Assembly (NCBI GenBank): GCA_023399095.1
Contig: JAEWQS010000006.1
Span: 4,718-68,717, forward strand
Direction of reading: 5' to 3'
DNA length: 64,000 nt
DNA from: Bacillota bacterium
Lineage (GTDB): Bacteria; Bacillota; Clostridia; Christensenellales; SZUA-584
Under the pieces are notes generated by a model. It did no database searches, was not told where the DNA came from, and saw nothing but the letters and a program-made list of their open reading frames with translations. This document shows, one piece after another, positions 34,601-42,812 of this stretch (its first letter is position 1; every line of letters starts with the position of its first letter). A program made the translations under genes and the position numbers.

Positions 34601-34741
34601 ATCGTGGCTCATGGCCGGTTTGATCTTGAGATACTTGATCCGAAAACACGTAAATATTCATTCGACGAAGTGATTAAGGGTTACCATAAGCTCAATGCGA
34701 TGGCAGAAGCGATGCGCTGTCTGCATTGTGAAAGGAGGTAG
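31637..34741 (+). CDS. hydB: NuoF/HydB flavin subunit fused to GltD-like reductase
   Basis: A 1034-residue fusion. Order: a thioredoxin-like [2Fe-2S] domain (about 20-125, FVCAGAGCVSSNC and GCMGTC); the NuoF core with the FMN/NADH loop GRGGAGFPTG (about 187-196), an SLBB domain and a [4Fe-4S] site SCGKCTACRIG (about 477); then, in place of the usual C-terminal ferredoxin, a GltD/NfnB-like unit from about 560. This has Cys-rich CENTCPANVNVPGY and CGRICTRPCESKC, an FAD motif VIGAGASGLTCAYY (about 662) and a second nucleotide motif VVIGGGNTAIDSA (about 791). It implies both NADH and NADPH sites. ATG 31637 follows GGAGGTG. Confidence 0.93.
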   Translation: MKSARIKTIDQLNEIKERYNSELEKYKYRIFVCAGAGCVSSNCSLVRDAVISELKNVKMQDEVKVFETGCMGTCAVGPVMLVMPDKVFYTELDEDKARQIVRTHIKNGHTIVPYTFYDHSLGEHIPNIDDIGFFKKQVKIALRNCGSMEYADIEAYIARDGYYAAYKALKDMTPQTVVQEVKTSGIKGRGGAGFPTGVKWDAAHKQQSESKYIVCNADEGDPGAFMDRSIIEGDPHTVIEGMLIGGYAIGATTGYIYVRAEYPIAVDRMTAALDEARNRGLLGKNIFGSGFSFDIELRIGAGAFVCGEETSLMASIEGHRGEPKQKPPFPFQRGLFGKPTIINNVETLASIPMIILSGGEWYTQFGTEKSRGTKVFALAGDVMNTGIVEVPIGIPLGDIIFEIGGGTVNKKKFKSAQIGGPSGGCITTDNLNVPTDYEPLKELGAIMGSGGLIVMNEDTCMVDTARFFMDFIKDESCGKCTACRIGTKRMLEILERITRGEGEEGDVELLIELGETIQETAMCGLGQTAPNPVLSTIKYFREEYDEHIRNKYCRAGVCSDLFISPCENTCPANVNVPGYMSLIAAGRFTDAYKLIRQENPFPAVCGRICTRPCESKCRRRTVDEALAICDLKRFVADYAMNNGKNAYQTDVVFPKNGKSIAVIGAGASGLTCAYYLARIGYDVDVFESHNTAGGVLAYGIPEYRLPKDVLDYEVRLIEQAGVKIHLNTEVGRDITFKELKATYDAIYIATGTQLPQKINVPGESLPGVMHGIKFLKKANTHSPIEMGKNVVVIGGGNTAIDSARTALRLGAEKVTILYRRTCDSMPAYEQEIREAVEEGIEIISLAAPVRFIQGADGRISKIECIKMCLGDFDASCRRRSVYVEDSNFFIDADMVIPAVSQFADFPFIGKDEIGLTPWGTFILQSDTQMTTMDGVFAGGDVTRGPDEVIRAIADGKKAAISIDKYLGGKGHLNKGEPIDIPETTDEDDIVAHGRFDLEILDPKTRKYSFDEVIKGYHKLNAMAEAMRCLHCERR

Positions 34742-34747
34742 TCAGAT

Positions 34748-36772
34748 ATGATTAATTTGCAGATTAACGGCCGCTCGGTGACGGTACCCGAGGACTACAC
34801 AATCATGGAAGCAGCTAAAACTGTGGGAATTAAAATTCCCGGGCTTTGCCAAATGGACGGTGTACACCAGTTTGGCTCCTGCCGCATTTGTGTTGTGGAG
34901 GTCAAAGGCGCGAAAACACTGCAGGCGTCATGCCTGGCAAAGGTCGCCGAAGGCATGATTGTGGATACAAATACGGCAAAGGTGAGAAACGCACGGCGCG
35001 TGCTCTATGAGCTGCTGCTTTCCGATCATGATAAGGACTGCTTAAGCTGTACGAGAAACCAGAGCTGTGAGCTTCAGGAGCTTGGAAAAGTTCTCGGTGT
35101 GAGCGAATCGCGCTTCGACGGCGAACACTCGGAATTTAATCTTGACTCCTCCGTATCCATTACACGCAATATGTCAAAATGCGTGCTGTGTAGGCGCTGC
35201 GTCACTGTCTGCAACGAGATTCAGGGAACAGGAATACTCAACGCGCAGAATCGCGGGTTCCAGACTGTGATTGGCCCAGCGATGGATTTAAAGCTGGGCA
35301 CCGTCAACTGCGTATTCTGCGGACAGTGTACGGTGGTTTGTCCGGTGGGTGCGCTCAAGGAAACCGATGCCATACAGCCTGTTTGGAAAGCACTCAGCGA
35401 CGAGAAAAAAAGATGTGTGGTGCAGGTGGCTCCTGCAATTCGTGTGGCGATTGGTGAAGAGTTTGGGTATGAACCCGGCGCGCGCGTAACAGGCAAGCTT
35501 GCGCAGGCGCTTTCCACGCTGGGGTTCGATGACATTTTCGATACGAATTTCACCGCTGACCTTACGATTATGGAGGAAGGCACCGAATTTTTGACACGTG
35601 TGAAAAAAGCGTTGACGGGAGGCGAAGCCATGCTGCCGATGATTACATCGTGCAGCCCGGGCTGGATCAAATATATCGAGCATTCATATCCTGACCTTCT
35701 CCCCCATCTGTCAACGTGCAAATCGCCGCATACCATGCTGGGTGCGTTGGTCAAATCGTTCTATGCTGAAAAGATCGGCTGCGATCCAAAAGACATGTAC
35801 GTGGTGTCGGTGATGCCGTGTACCGCCAAGAAGTTTGAGATCAGCCGTCATGAGATGTGCAATAATGACGTTCCCAATGTGGATGCGGTGCTCACAACAA
35901 GAGAGCTTGGGCAAATGGTACGTGAAGCCGGTATCGACTTTACTTTGCTGGAAGATCGTGAGTTTGATAATCCGCTTGGCATGTCGACAGGCGCTGCTGA
36001 TATTTTCGGCGTCACAGGGGGCGTCATGGAAGCTGCGCTGCGTACCGTATATGAGCTTGTTACAGGGCGCGAACTGCCGTTTGACAAGCTGCATGTCGCA
36101 CCGATTGTAGGCTTGGAACAAATAAAAACAGCTGAGATCAAGATTGAAGATACACTGCCGGATTATAAATTCCTGGAAGGCGTTGTCGTGAAGGTGGCTG
36201 TGACGAGCGGCCTTTCAGGCGCGAAGATACTCATGGATCAAATTAAAAATGGAGAATCACCTTACCACTTTATTGAGGTGATGGGCTGCCCCAATGGATG
36301 CATTATGGGCGGCGGACAACCGAGATCCAAAGATCCGGATGTAAGGACAAAACGTTTTCAGGGTATTTATGACGAAGATGAAGCCAAGGTCATGCGCAAA
36401 TCGCATGAGAATCCTTCTGTCAAAAAGCTTTATGAAGAGTATCTGGAATTCCCAAACAGCCATGTGTCACACAAACTGCTGCATACGCATTATGTCAAAC
36501 GCGGACGGTTTAATGAGTTCCTGGAGGACGAATATGTGAATGAAGAGGTGATTCCTATGGCGGAAAAGAACAAAGCATCTGCCAAGCAGACGCAAAAAAA
36601 AACGGCTCAGGAGCGCGCATCCAGACGGGTTCATGAGGACTTAGAGTCGGTCAAAGTCATGTCCTTGGAGGCTGAGGTAACCCGGCTCAAACAGGAATTA
36701 TCCGATTCTCAGGAAACTGTCGAGATATTAAAAGATGTGATGAGCGATTACGCTAAAAAGCCCAAAAGATAA
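34748..36772 (+). CDS. hydA: [FeFe] hydrogenase catalytic subunit
   Basis: A 674-residue cytoplasmic hydrogenase. N-terminal [2Fe-2S] domain (GSCRICVVEV), a His-Cys3 [4Fe-4S] domain (HDKDCLSCTRNQSC) and two ferredoxin clusters (CVLCRRCVTVC, CVFCGQCTVVCPVG) feed the H-cluster. Motifs are L1 TSCSPGW (300-306), L2 MPCTAKKFE (356-364, Cys 358) and L3 MGCPNGCIMGGGQP (Cys 514 and 518). L1 has Ser303 where many enzymes have a proton-relay Cys. L3 departs from the common ACPGGCINGGGQ. A Lys-rich stretch and coiled-coil tail of about 70 residues ends the protein. With HydB and HydC it forms an oligomeric, probably electron-bifurcating enzyme. Confidence 0.95.
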   Translation: MINLQINGRSVTVPEDYTIMEAAKTVGIKIPGLCQMDGVHQFGSCRICVVEVKGAKTLQASCLAKVAEGMIVDTNTAKVRNARRVLYELLLSDHDKDCLSCTRNQSCELQELGKVLGVSESRFDGEHSEFNLDSSVSITRNMSKCVLCRRCVTVCNEIQGTGILNAQNRGFQTVIGPAMDLKLGTVNCVFCGQCTVVCPVGALKETDAIQPVWKALSDEKKRCVVQVAPAIRVAIGEEFGYEPGARVTGKLAQALSTLGFDDIFDTNFTADLTIMEEGTEFLTRVKKALTGGEAMLPMITSCSPGWIKYIEHSYPDLLPHLSTCKSPHTMLGALVKSFYAEKIGCDPKDMYVVSVMPCTAKKFEISRHEMCNNDVPNVDAVLTTRELGQMVREAGIDFTLLEDREFDNPLGMSTGAADIFGVTGGVMEAALRTVYELVTGRELPFDKLHVAPIVGLEQIKTAEIKIEDTLPDYKFLEGVVVKVAVTSGLSGAKILMDQIKNGESPYHFIEVMGCPNGCIMGGGQPRSKDPDVRTKRFQGIYDEDEAKVMRKSHENPSVKKLYEEYLEFPNSHVSHKLLHTHYVKRGRFNEFLEDEYVNEEVIPMAEKNKASAKQTQKKTAQERASRRVHEDLESVKVMSLEAEVTRLKQELSDSQETVEILKDVMSDYAKKPKR

Positions 36773-36791
36773 ATCAAACAACCATTTTCTC

Positions 36792-36820
36792 AAAAAGCCG
36801 GTTATGTGCCGGCTTTTACT
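36792..36820. terminator. Bidirectional terminator, hydA / gerA
   Basis: AAAAAGCCGG and the matching GCCGGCTTTT surround TTATGT, followed by ACTTTT. The gerA stop codon (36816-36818) lies within the T side. Confidence 0.85.
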
Positions 36821-38282
36821 TTTCATTTTTTTCGTTTTGTATCGGCGCTCGCGTATTGTCCTTGTTTCTTAAATATGCGGGGCGATGTGGGGCGATAGAC
36901 TTGCTGTACACAATTGATTTGAGAAAATCTCGCATGTTAAATGGTGCAGCAGGCGCCATATATGGCACGCCGAACGTGTTAATGGATACAAGATGTGAAA
37001 TAATAAGGACAACGACGAGAGTAAATCCATAAAAGCCAAATGTACCTGATGCGATGATTAACAAGAATTTTAAAATGCGAAACGGATTAACAATCATGTA
37101 GTCAGACGGTACGAAAGACGCGATAAGGGACATCGAAATAACGATTAACAGCAGCGGGCTGAATACTCCCGCTGAAACCGCAGCTTGACCGATAATAATT
37201 GCCCCGACGATACCTATAGCAGTACCGATTTTGGTGGGTACTCGAATCAACGATTCTCTGATCAGTTCGCCGATTGTTTCAATAAGCAGCACTTCAATCA
37301 GCGCATTGAACGGCACCTTTGCCCGGCTTTCAGCTATAGCGATCATGTAGGTTCCGGGCAACACATCGTTGTGGAAGGATACAATTGCCACGTAAATAGA
37401 GGAAACAGCAAAAGAGATGTTGAGAGAAATGACCCGTAGAATCCTCATGAATGTGCCAAAGTATTTATTGGCATAAAAATCATCGCATGACCATATATAT
37501 TCGCTGAACACCTTTGGCGCGACAAGCGCCCATGGACTGCCATCCATGATAATGACAACCTTGCCTTCTAAAATAGCTCCGCATGCCATATCCGAGCGCT
37601 CAATAATTCCCATCTGAGGGAAAATGCTTCTCTGATTGTTAAGCAGATACGATTCTAGTTCGCCCGAGGAAACAAGCCCGTCAACATCAACTTTTGATAT
37701 TCTTTTCTTGATTTCGGTTATACAAGTATTGTTGGCGACATCTTCAAGATAAAGAATCGCAATACTTGTTTTTGTTCTCCTGCCCACTTTCATGCTTTCA
37801 ACACGCAAATTCTCGTCCTTTATTCGGTACCTAACAAGCGAGAGATTGGTATCAAGATTTTCAATGAATGCGTCTCTTGGCCCTCTTATCGTGTAGGTAA
37901 ACTCAGGAACAGGGATAGCACGTTTCTCAACTTTTTTAATATCCATGACCAGGTATTGGTTATCAGAGGAGAATAAAGCGACTGTCATGCCGCTCAATAT
38001 GTATTGCTCAATTTTCGCTTTATCTGAATCCAGCGTGCATTGGCTGGCGCTGACAATATTCGCCGCATCGGCGGCTTTCACATTCGTCTGCCCATTAGTT
38101 GCTGCAAGTGGCTTTATGACATACTCTGATATTCCCGTTAGATCGGTGAGTTCTTTAATATAAAACAAAGAGATAGATTCAGATTTTAACGAGATCGTTC
38201 GTTGTACAACATCCATGTTCTTTTCTCTGATTGCGCTGATTATGTTCTCATATCTTATGTTCTGATTGTTCTGCCTCTGCAT
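36816..38282 (-). CDS. gerKA: Spore germination protein, GerA/GerKA family
   Basis: A 488-residue GerA-family subunit of a nutrient germinant receptor in the spore inner membrane. The N-terminal half is soluble (NGTR-like region with VTIPEF-like strands). The diagnostic block is EGKVVIIMDGSPWALVAPKVFSEY, followed by five or so membrane helices and a proline-containing C-terminal tail. AGGAG precedes the ATG. It is last in the order gerB-gerC-gerA. Confidence 0.93.
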   Translation of the reverse strand: MQRQNNQNIRYENIISAIREKNMDVVQRTISLKSESISLFYIKELTDLTGISEYVIKPLAATNGQTNVKAADAANIVSASQCTLDSDKAKIEQYILSGMTVALFSSDNQYLVMDIKKVEKRAIPVPEFTYTIRGPRDAFIENLDTNLSLVRYRIKDENLRVESMKVGRRTKTSIAILYLEDVANNTCITEIKKRISKVDVDGLVSSGELESYLLNNQRSIFPQMGIIERSDMACGAILEGKVVIIMDGSPWALVAPKVFSEYIWSCDDFYANKYFGTFMRILRVISLNISFAVSSIYVAIVSFHNDVLPGTYMIAIAESRAKVPFNALIEVLLIETIGELIRESLIRVPTKIGTAIGIVGAIIIGQAAVSAGVFSPLLLIVISMSLIASFVPSDYMIVNPFRILKFLLIIASGTFGFYGFTLVVVLIISHLVSINTFGVPYMAPAAPFNMRDFLKSIVYSKSIAPHRPAYLRNKDNTRAPIQNEKNEK

Positions 38283-38292
38283 TAATTCTCCT

Positions 38293-39432
38293 CTATTTAG
38301 CGAGTTTCTGGCCCATTGTTTCGAAATCCATCATGTTCCCCATCAAAAGATTGGACTCGGCCGATACTGTGAAACTTGCATTCAAATAAGTATCTTTCCA
38401 ATTGATATTTTTCAGCACATTCGGATATTTAATGCGAAAATGTTCTTTAAACTGTAGATAGTCGCACTGCACTTCTTTTGAATGCATGAGAGCTTGTGAT
38501 ATATCCCCCAATATCGCATTCAGCAGGTTTTGCGTCACGTCTTTTTGAATGTGTTCATCAAACTTGGTATTCTTGCTAAGATACATAACCTTGGATTCAA
38601 ACTTAAATTTTAAATCAAACTTCAATTTCCCATTTTCGTAAGTTGGTTTATACTTTTTAATTTTTAGAGTTACCTCTATTGTTGCTTCACTGTCATCAAA
38701 CGGAATCACATACAAACGTTTTATGTTATCTCCTAAAATCCAGACAAGACCTCTTGACTGTTCTACAGGGATAAAATCTATAAGTTTGTTTTCATGAAAA
38801 ACGGTAAAACCGTTGTATGTAAGTACACCATCTTCAACATCCAAATTGGGTAGCACAAAGCATGTATTGCTGTAGATAAACTCAAGCAAGTCCGAAACCG
38901 TGTATACGTGTATCTTCTCCAACGCCTTTAGACTCTTGATAGTGTCATCAATGGATTCTCCAATGGACACATTATTTGGCGGCTGAACAGCTAGAATATC
39001 TTCTGGGCTCGAAAAGGATGTCACAACATTGAGCGTTTTTCTGTACTGCACATCCGATTGCATACGCAGCATATACTCCTCTATGCCAGCCTTTCCGAGA
39101 TCGTCAGTAATTACAAGCGCTTTTACAGTACCTAAAAAAATAGGATTGTCTGTTTTTGCATTTAAATGCCTCCTTGCGTCCGCAAAAGTTGTACCCTTAG
39201 CATATATCATTTGGTAGCTTTTTTTACTTGCATAGTCTCCAATACCTGGCTGATTCTGTCCTTGGCCTAAATTCGGGGATTCTATATAAAAAGCAAAATC
39301 ATCATCCTGTTTATCTGAAATAACAGTGACAACCAGCGTTTTGTTATTGACATCCATTGAATCCCAGCATCCCGATCCCACAAATAAAAAGCCAATTATT
39401 AAGAAGATACACGATGCTATTTTAAGACGCAT
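38293..39432 (-). CDS. gerKC: Spore germination lipoprotein, Ger(x)C family
   Basis: A 379-residue GerC subunit. A signal peptide with lipobox VGSGC is followed by WDSMDVNN, the usual 'CWD..E/D' opening of the family, and by the three-domain GerC fold. The C-terminus has YLQFKEHFRIKYPN and ASFTVSAESNLLMG. It would be lipid-anchored at the spore inner membrane. It overlaps gerB by 11 bases. Confidence 0.92.
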   Translation of the reverse strand: MRLKIASCIFLIIGFLFVGSGCWDSMDVNNKTLVVTVISDKQDDDFAFYIESPNLGQGQNQPGIGDYASKKSYQMIYAKGTTFADARRHLNAKTDNPIFLGTVKALVITDDLGKAGIEEYMLRMQSDVQYRKTLNVVTSFSSPEDILAVQPPNNVSIGESIDDTIKSLKALEKIHVYTVSDLLEFIYSNTCFVLPNLDVEDGVLTYNGFTVFHENKLIDFIPVEQSRGLVWILGDNIKRLYVIPFDDSEATIEVTLKIKKYKPTYENGKLKFDLKFKFESKVMYLSKNTKFDEHIQKDVTQNLLNAILGDISQALMHSKEVQCDYLQFKEHFRIKYPNVLKNINWKDTYLNASFTVSAESNLLMGNMMDFETMGQKLAK

Positions 39433-40528
39433 TTCTTTTGCCTTTCTTTTGAACTTTTCTTATTTTTGCCAGAAACAATAGGCATACCGGAATCACAAAG
39501 CAGGTCATAAGACCTAAATATGTACCAATATCCTCAACGAATTGTTCATATTTGGCCAAGTCTTTCACAAGGAAGAATATGATGTAAGTTATAATCCCAA
39601 TAATTGTTATAATCATTGACTTTTTAATGTTATTAAAAATACGACTTAAATACTCTGCGATAACAGCAATAACAATGGAGAAACCCACAAAAAGAGCGCT
39701 AAAACCGATTGTCAGATATAAAATGTCCATCCTTGTGAAAATTACTATCTTTTCAGGAGAAGTATCGCGAATAGCCACAATCAGAGCATCTTTGAAATTA
39801 ACAATATCATTGAGTCCAACCTTCATTATGCAGCTTTCGACCAAAAAGATATAAAACAAACCGATAAACATAATTGTTAGAAATGCTGTTCTTTTTGCTT
39901 TTTTGCCGTTTTTTTTGGTTAGTGGAATAGCCAGCAGCAACTCGATTCCTAAAAAAGGAAATATTGAGTATTTAAAAGCTTCGACATAGTTTTTAATTTC
40001 AGCTGCATTAAAAAAAGGCTGTATGCGACTAATCTTCCCTTGAGATACCATAATTAAATGCACAAAAATAGCAGTAATAATAAAAACAACGCCGATGAGC
40101 TCTGCCAATCGGCTGACGTTTGTGATTCCTTTATTGGCAATAAAGCAGAAAACAGGTATGCCTATAAGAGGGAAAGACCAAAGCGGCGTCTGCGGAAAAA
40201 AATCCGCCTTAAGAAGGCGGGCGTTCATTGTGACTAAATAAACGACAATGAAAAAAAAGTACATTACATAAAAAATAACAACGATGTATGTTGCTGGTTT
40301 ACCAATGATTTGAGGCGCATATTCAAACAACATCTTTCCCTGAAACATGCTGTTAAGACTAACTATAATCACAGCGGCCACGCCGAAAATGAGCGCCGTT
40401 AATATAAGTGTTATCCAATTTCCCGTTCCTGCGCTCTCAGCCATCACTTTAGGTATCACAATGACGCTGTAGCATGTCAACGTGATAATGAGAACCATGA
40501 CCATCTGCCTGTTCGTTATGCTGTTCAT
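39422..40528 (-). CDS. gerKB: Spore germination permease, GerB family
   Basis: A 368-residue membrane protein with ten hydrophobic segments, of the amino-acid-permease-like GerB family that binds the germinant. The start region ITNRQMVMVLIIT and the central LEAFKYSIFPFLGIELLLAIPL are typical. ATG 40528 is used rather than the adjacent TTG 40531. It is first in the operon, behind a sigma-G-like promoter. Confidence 0.92.
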   Translation of the reverse strand: MNSITNRQMVMVLIITLTCYSVIVIPKVMAESAGTGNWITLILTALIFGVAAVIIVSLNSMFQGKMLFEYAPQIIGKPATYIVVIFYVMYFFFIVVYLVTMNARLLKADFFPQTPLWSFPLIGIPVFCFIANKGITNVSRLAELIGVVFIITAIFVHLIMVSQGKISRIQPFFNAAEIKNYVEAFKYSIFPFLGIELLLAIPLTKKNGKKAKRTAFLTIMFIGLFYIFLVESCIMKVGLNDIVNFKDALIVAIRDTSPEKIVIFTRMDILYLTIGFSALFVGFSIVIAVIAEYLSRIFNNIKKSMIITIIGIITYIIFFLVKDLAKYEQFVEDIGTYLGLMTCFVIPVCLLFLAKIRKVQKKGKRNAS

Positions 40529-40559
40529 CAAACGTCACCCAAACTCTATTCTTAGGAAT

Positions 40560-40590
40560 TAGTATTGGCTTTGAGATGGCATTTGATGCA
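40560..40590 (-). promoter_or_regulatory. Sigma-G-like promoter of the ger operon
   Basis: Minus-strand TGCATC (40590-40585), 17 bases, then CAATACTA (40567-40560), close to the forespore sigma-G pattern (TGHATA - CATACTA). Known ger operons are sigma-G controlled, which supports the reading. Confidence 0.5.
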
Positions 40591-40638
40591 ATGGCTAATT
40601 TGACGAGAGCATAATGGAAAGGCATGGCAACATAAAAT

Positions 40639-40680
40639 TAAAAAAGGCCTTGCTCAATCATAAAATGACCAAGCAAGGCA
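40639..40680 (-). terminator. Terminator of the methyltransferase gene
   Basis: Minus-strand GCCTTGCT and AGCAAGGC form the stem, around a 17-base loop, followed by CTTTTTTAATTTT. Confidence 0.8.
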
Positions 40681-40696
40681 TATGTGTAAATATTAA

Positions 40697-41308
40697 TTAA
40701 ACGATAAACGGAATGAATCTTTTTGAGTTTTTCATATAATCACGATATTCATCCCCGAATTCTTCCAGCATGTCTTTCTCCTCGCGCTTGGCGAGCCGCA
40801 CGTACATGAAAACCATGACCGGAAACAGAATCAGCAGCGGCAGCGTGGCCCATTCAATCAACATGCCCAGAGAGAGCAACATTAATCCGGTATATTGCGG
40901 ATGGCGTATGTATCTGTAGATACCTGATCTAACCAGCAGGCCGGATCCCTTTTCTTTAGACCAATAATGCTTATAAATATGATACCAGCCATTTATGATG
41001 AGAATCAAAGCAATGACAGCACAACCGATATTGATATACATGCCAAGATGCCCGACGGAATCGAACAATGTGTGTCCCCATAGCACGCCTTCCGGAAGAG
41101 TTTTGCCTAATATCCATGAGATAATGTACATGCTGAAGGGTATTCCGTGCATTTCAATTGCAAAAGCGATGACGAATGCGATATAAGTGCCGATGGGCTT
41201 TTTATCCATCTTCCTGTAAAACGGGATAAAGATAAGAACAATACTATAGACAACAATGAAGAAGATGACTCCGAACCAGTTTAAAAAGTGACTTTCCGTG
41301 GTTTCCAT
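40697..41308 (-). CDS. ICMT-like membrane methyltransferase
   Basis: A 203-residue protein with about five membrane helices and the isoprenylcysteine carboxyl methyltransferase / PEMT-type signature YRYIRHPQYTGLMLLSLG, then REEKDMLEEFGDEYRDYMK. In bacteria the methyl acceptor is mostly unknown. ATG 41308 is chosen for GAGGTG upstream; the longer frame adds five residues without a better site. Confidence 0.88.
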   Translation of the reverse strand: METTESHFLNWFGVIFFIVVYSIVLIFIPFYRKMDKKPIGTYIAFVIAFAIEMHGIPFSMYIISWILGKTLPEGVLWGHTLFDSVGHLGMYINIGCAVIALILIINGWYHIYKHYWSKEKGSGLLVRSGIYRYIRHPQYTGLMLLSLGMLIEWATLPLLILFPVMVFMYVRLAKREEKDMLEEFGDEYRDYMKNSKRFIPFIV

Positions 41309-41408
41309 TAGACTACACCTCACATGATAATATTTGCAGTACGAATTCGTGCCTGCTGAGGTTAATATATCAGTGCAGTCTTAAACCACGATCATTCCAA
41401 TCTTAAGT

Positions 41409-42812
41409 TTACCTTAAACTTTTTAGCGTGATGATAAACGAACATCCATTGTTGTTATTTTCGAGGCGAATGCTGCCGCCGTGCGCGGCAACGATCTTAT
41501 TCACAATAGCCAAACCAAGGCCGGTTCCTTGTGTGCTTCTTGCGGCATCCCCCCTGACAAACGGATCAAAAATGTGATCGGTGAGATTGTCAGGTATGCC
41601 GCCCCCATTATCGCTATATGATATTTGGATTTCATCATTTTGTTTTGATAAATAGATAACAATATGTGTGCCCTTGGGCGTGTGCTGCAATGTGTTAGCC
41701 GTGAGGTTTTGTATCATTCGCTGCATATGTGTCATGTCAATATCAGCAAAAATTTCTTCTTCGGGAATATGGACTTCGTACGTATATCCTGACTGCTCGA
41801 GCTGAGGGACAATCTCTCCGATCTGCTGGCGCAAAAACTCGCATACATCTATATGTGAAATTTGAAGCTTGAAATCAGGGCTATCCATCTTAGAAAGCTC
41901 GAACATATCAATAATCAGATTGTTTGCTCTCAAGCTGTTCTGATATATTGTTTGCAAAAAGGCCCGCTGCTGCTCGTCGTTTATATTATTGTCGCGAATC
42001 AAAAGCTCAGCATATCCCATCGTGTTGGCAAGCGGCGTTTTTAGATCGTGTGAGATATCCGCGATAAGCTTCTTGCGGTTGTTTTCGGACTGCTCTTTCA
42101 TCGCTGTTTCTTCTTCAATCTGCTCGGCCATATCGTTGAAAGCGTCTTGGATGTCTTTGAATTCATTTTTTAGCTTAAAGTCAACACGTGTGGAATAATT
42201 GCCGTTGCGGAAAAGCTGTACACTCTCGCTTAGTTGACGCAAAGGCTTGATTATGCCAATGGATGATAATTTGGAATAAACAAAGGTGACGATGGTAAGC
42301 ATCAACAAATAAAATAGCACAACGGCAACTATCGCGGTCGTTACCCCTTCTGAATCCTTGGAAGCATATTCTGTGTTATGCGCGATCGCTATATCGATGC
42401 GGACTGATGTCGGAAACGTGATAACCAACCAAAAGTTTTTGTTTTCGTTATATGCGATGTTATAACTGTACGGAATGCCGATGCGCTGACTTTCTGTGAG
42501 TAATTCAGTAAGCTCCGACATCGTTAATTGTTCTTGGTCAATCGTATCTATACCTTCTGAAAGCACGATGTTCCCCTTTTGATCAATCACCTGAGCGCCG
42601 CCACCGTTCTCTATGACGGGGGTAAAGTTAATACTCTCATAGTCGTCCTGCATAAGACTTTGCGCCGTAAAACTATTTTTTTTCAGCGTCATCTCAAGAA
42701 CATTGCCCGCGAACGATAGCAGAAAGAACGCACATAAAGAAAGAATGGCGGAGATGATAAACATGAGAAAATAGTTTGCCAAAAACTGATTGGAGATTTT
42801 TCTTTTCATCAT
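41409..42812 (-). CDS. Two-component sensor histidine kinase
   Basis: A 467-residue kinase with two membrane helices (about 10-35 and 165-187) around an extracellular sensor, a HAMP domain, a HisKA domain with the phosphorylated His in ISHDLKTPLANTMGYAE, and an ATPase domain (NLTANTLQHTP, DNGGGIPD, GTGLGLAIV). The ligand is unknown. Its ATG overlaps the regulator stop codon (ATGA), so the two form a unit. Confidence 0.94.
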   Translation of the reverse strand: MMKRKISNQFLANYFLMFIISAILSLCAFFLLSFAGNVLEMTLKKNSFTAQSLMQDDYESINFTPVIENGGGAQVIDQKGNIVLSEGIDTIDQEQLTMSELTELLTESQRIGIPYSYNIAYNENKNFWLVITFPTSVRIDIAIAHNTEYASKDSEGVTTAIVAVVLFYLLMLTIVTFVYSKLSSIGIIKPLRQLSESVQLFRNGNYSTRVDFKLKNEFKDIQDAFNDMAEQIEEETAMKEQSENNRKKLIADISHDLKTPLANTMGYAELLIRDNNINDEQQRAFLQTIYQNSLRANNLIIDMFELSKMDSPDFKLQISHIDVCEFLRQQIGEIVPQLEQSGYTYEVHIPEEEIFADIDMTHMQRMIQNLTANTLQHTPKGTHIVIYLSKQNDEIQISYSDNGGGIPDNLTDHIFDPFVRGDAARSTQGTGLGLAIVNKIVAAHGGSIRLENNNNGCSFIITLKSLR

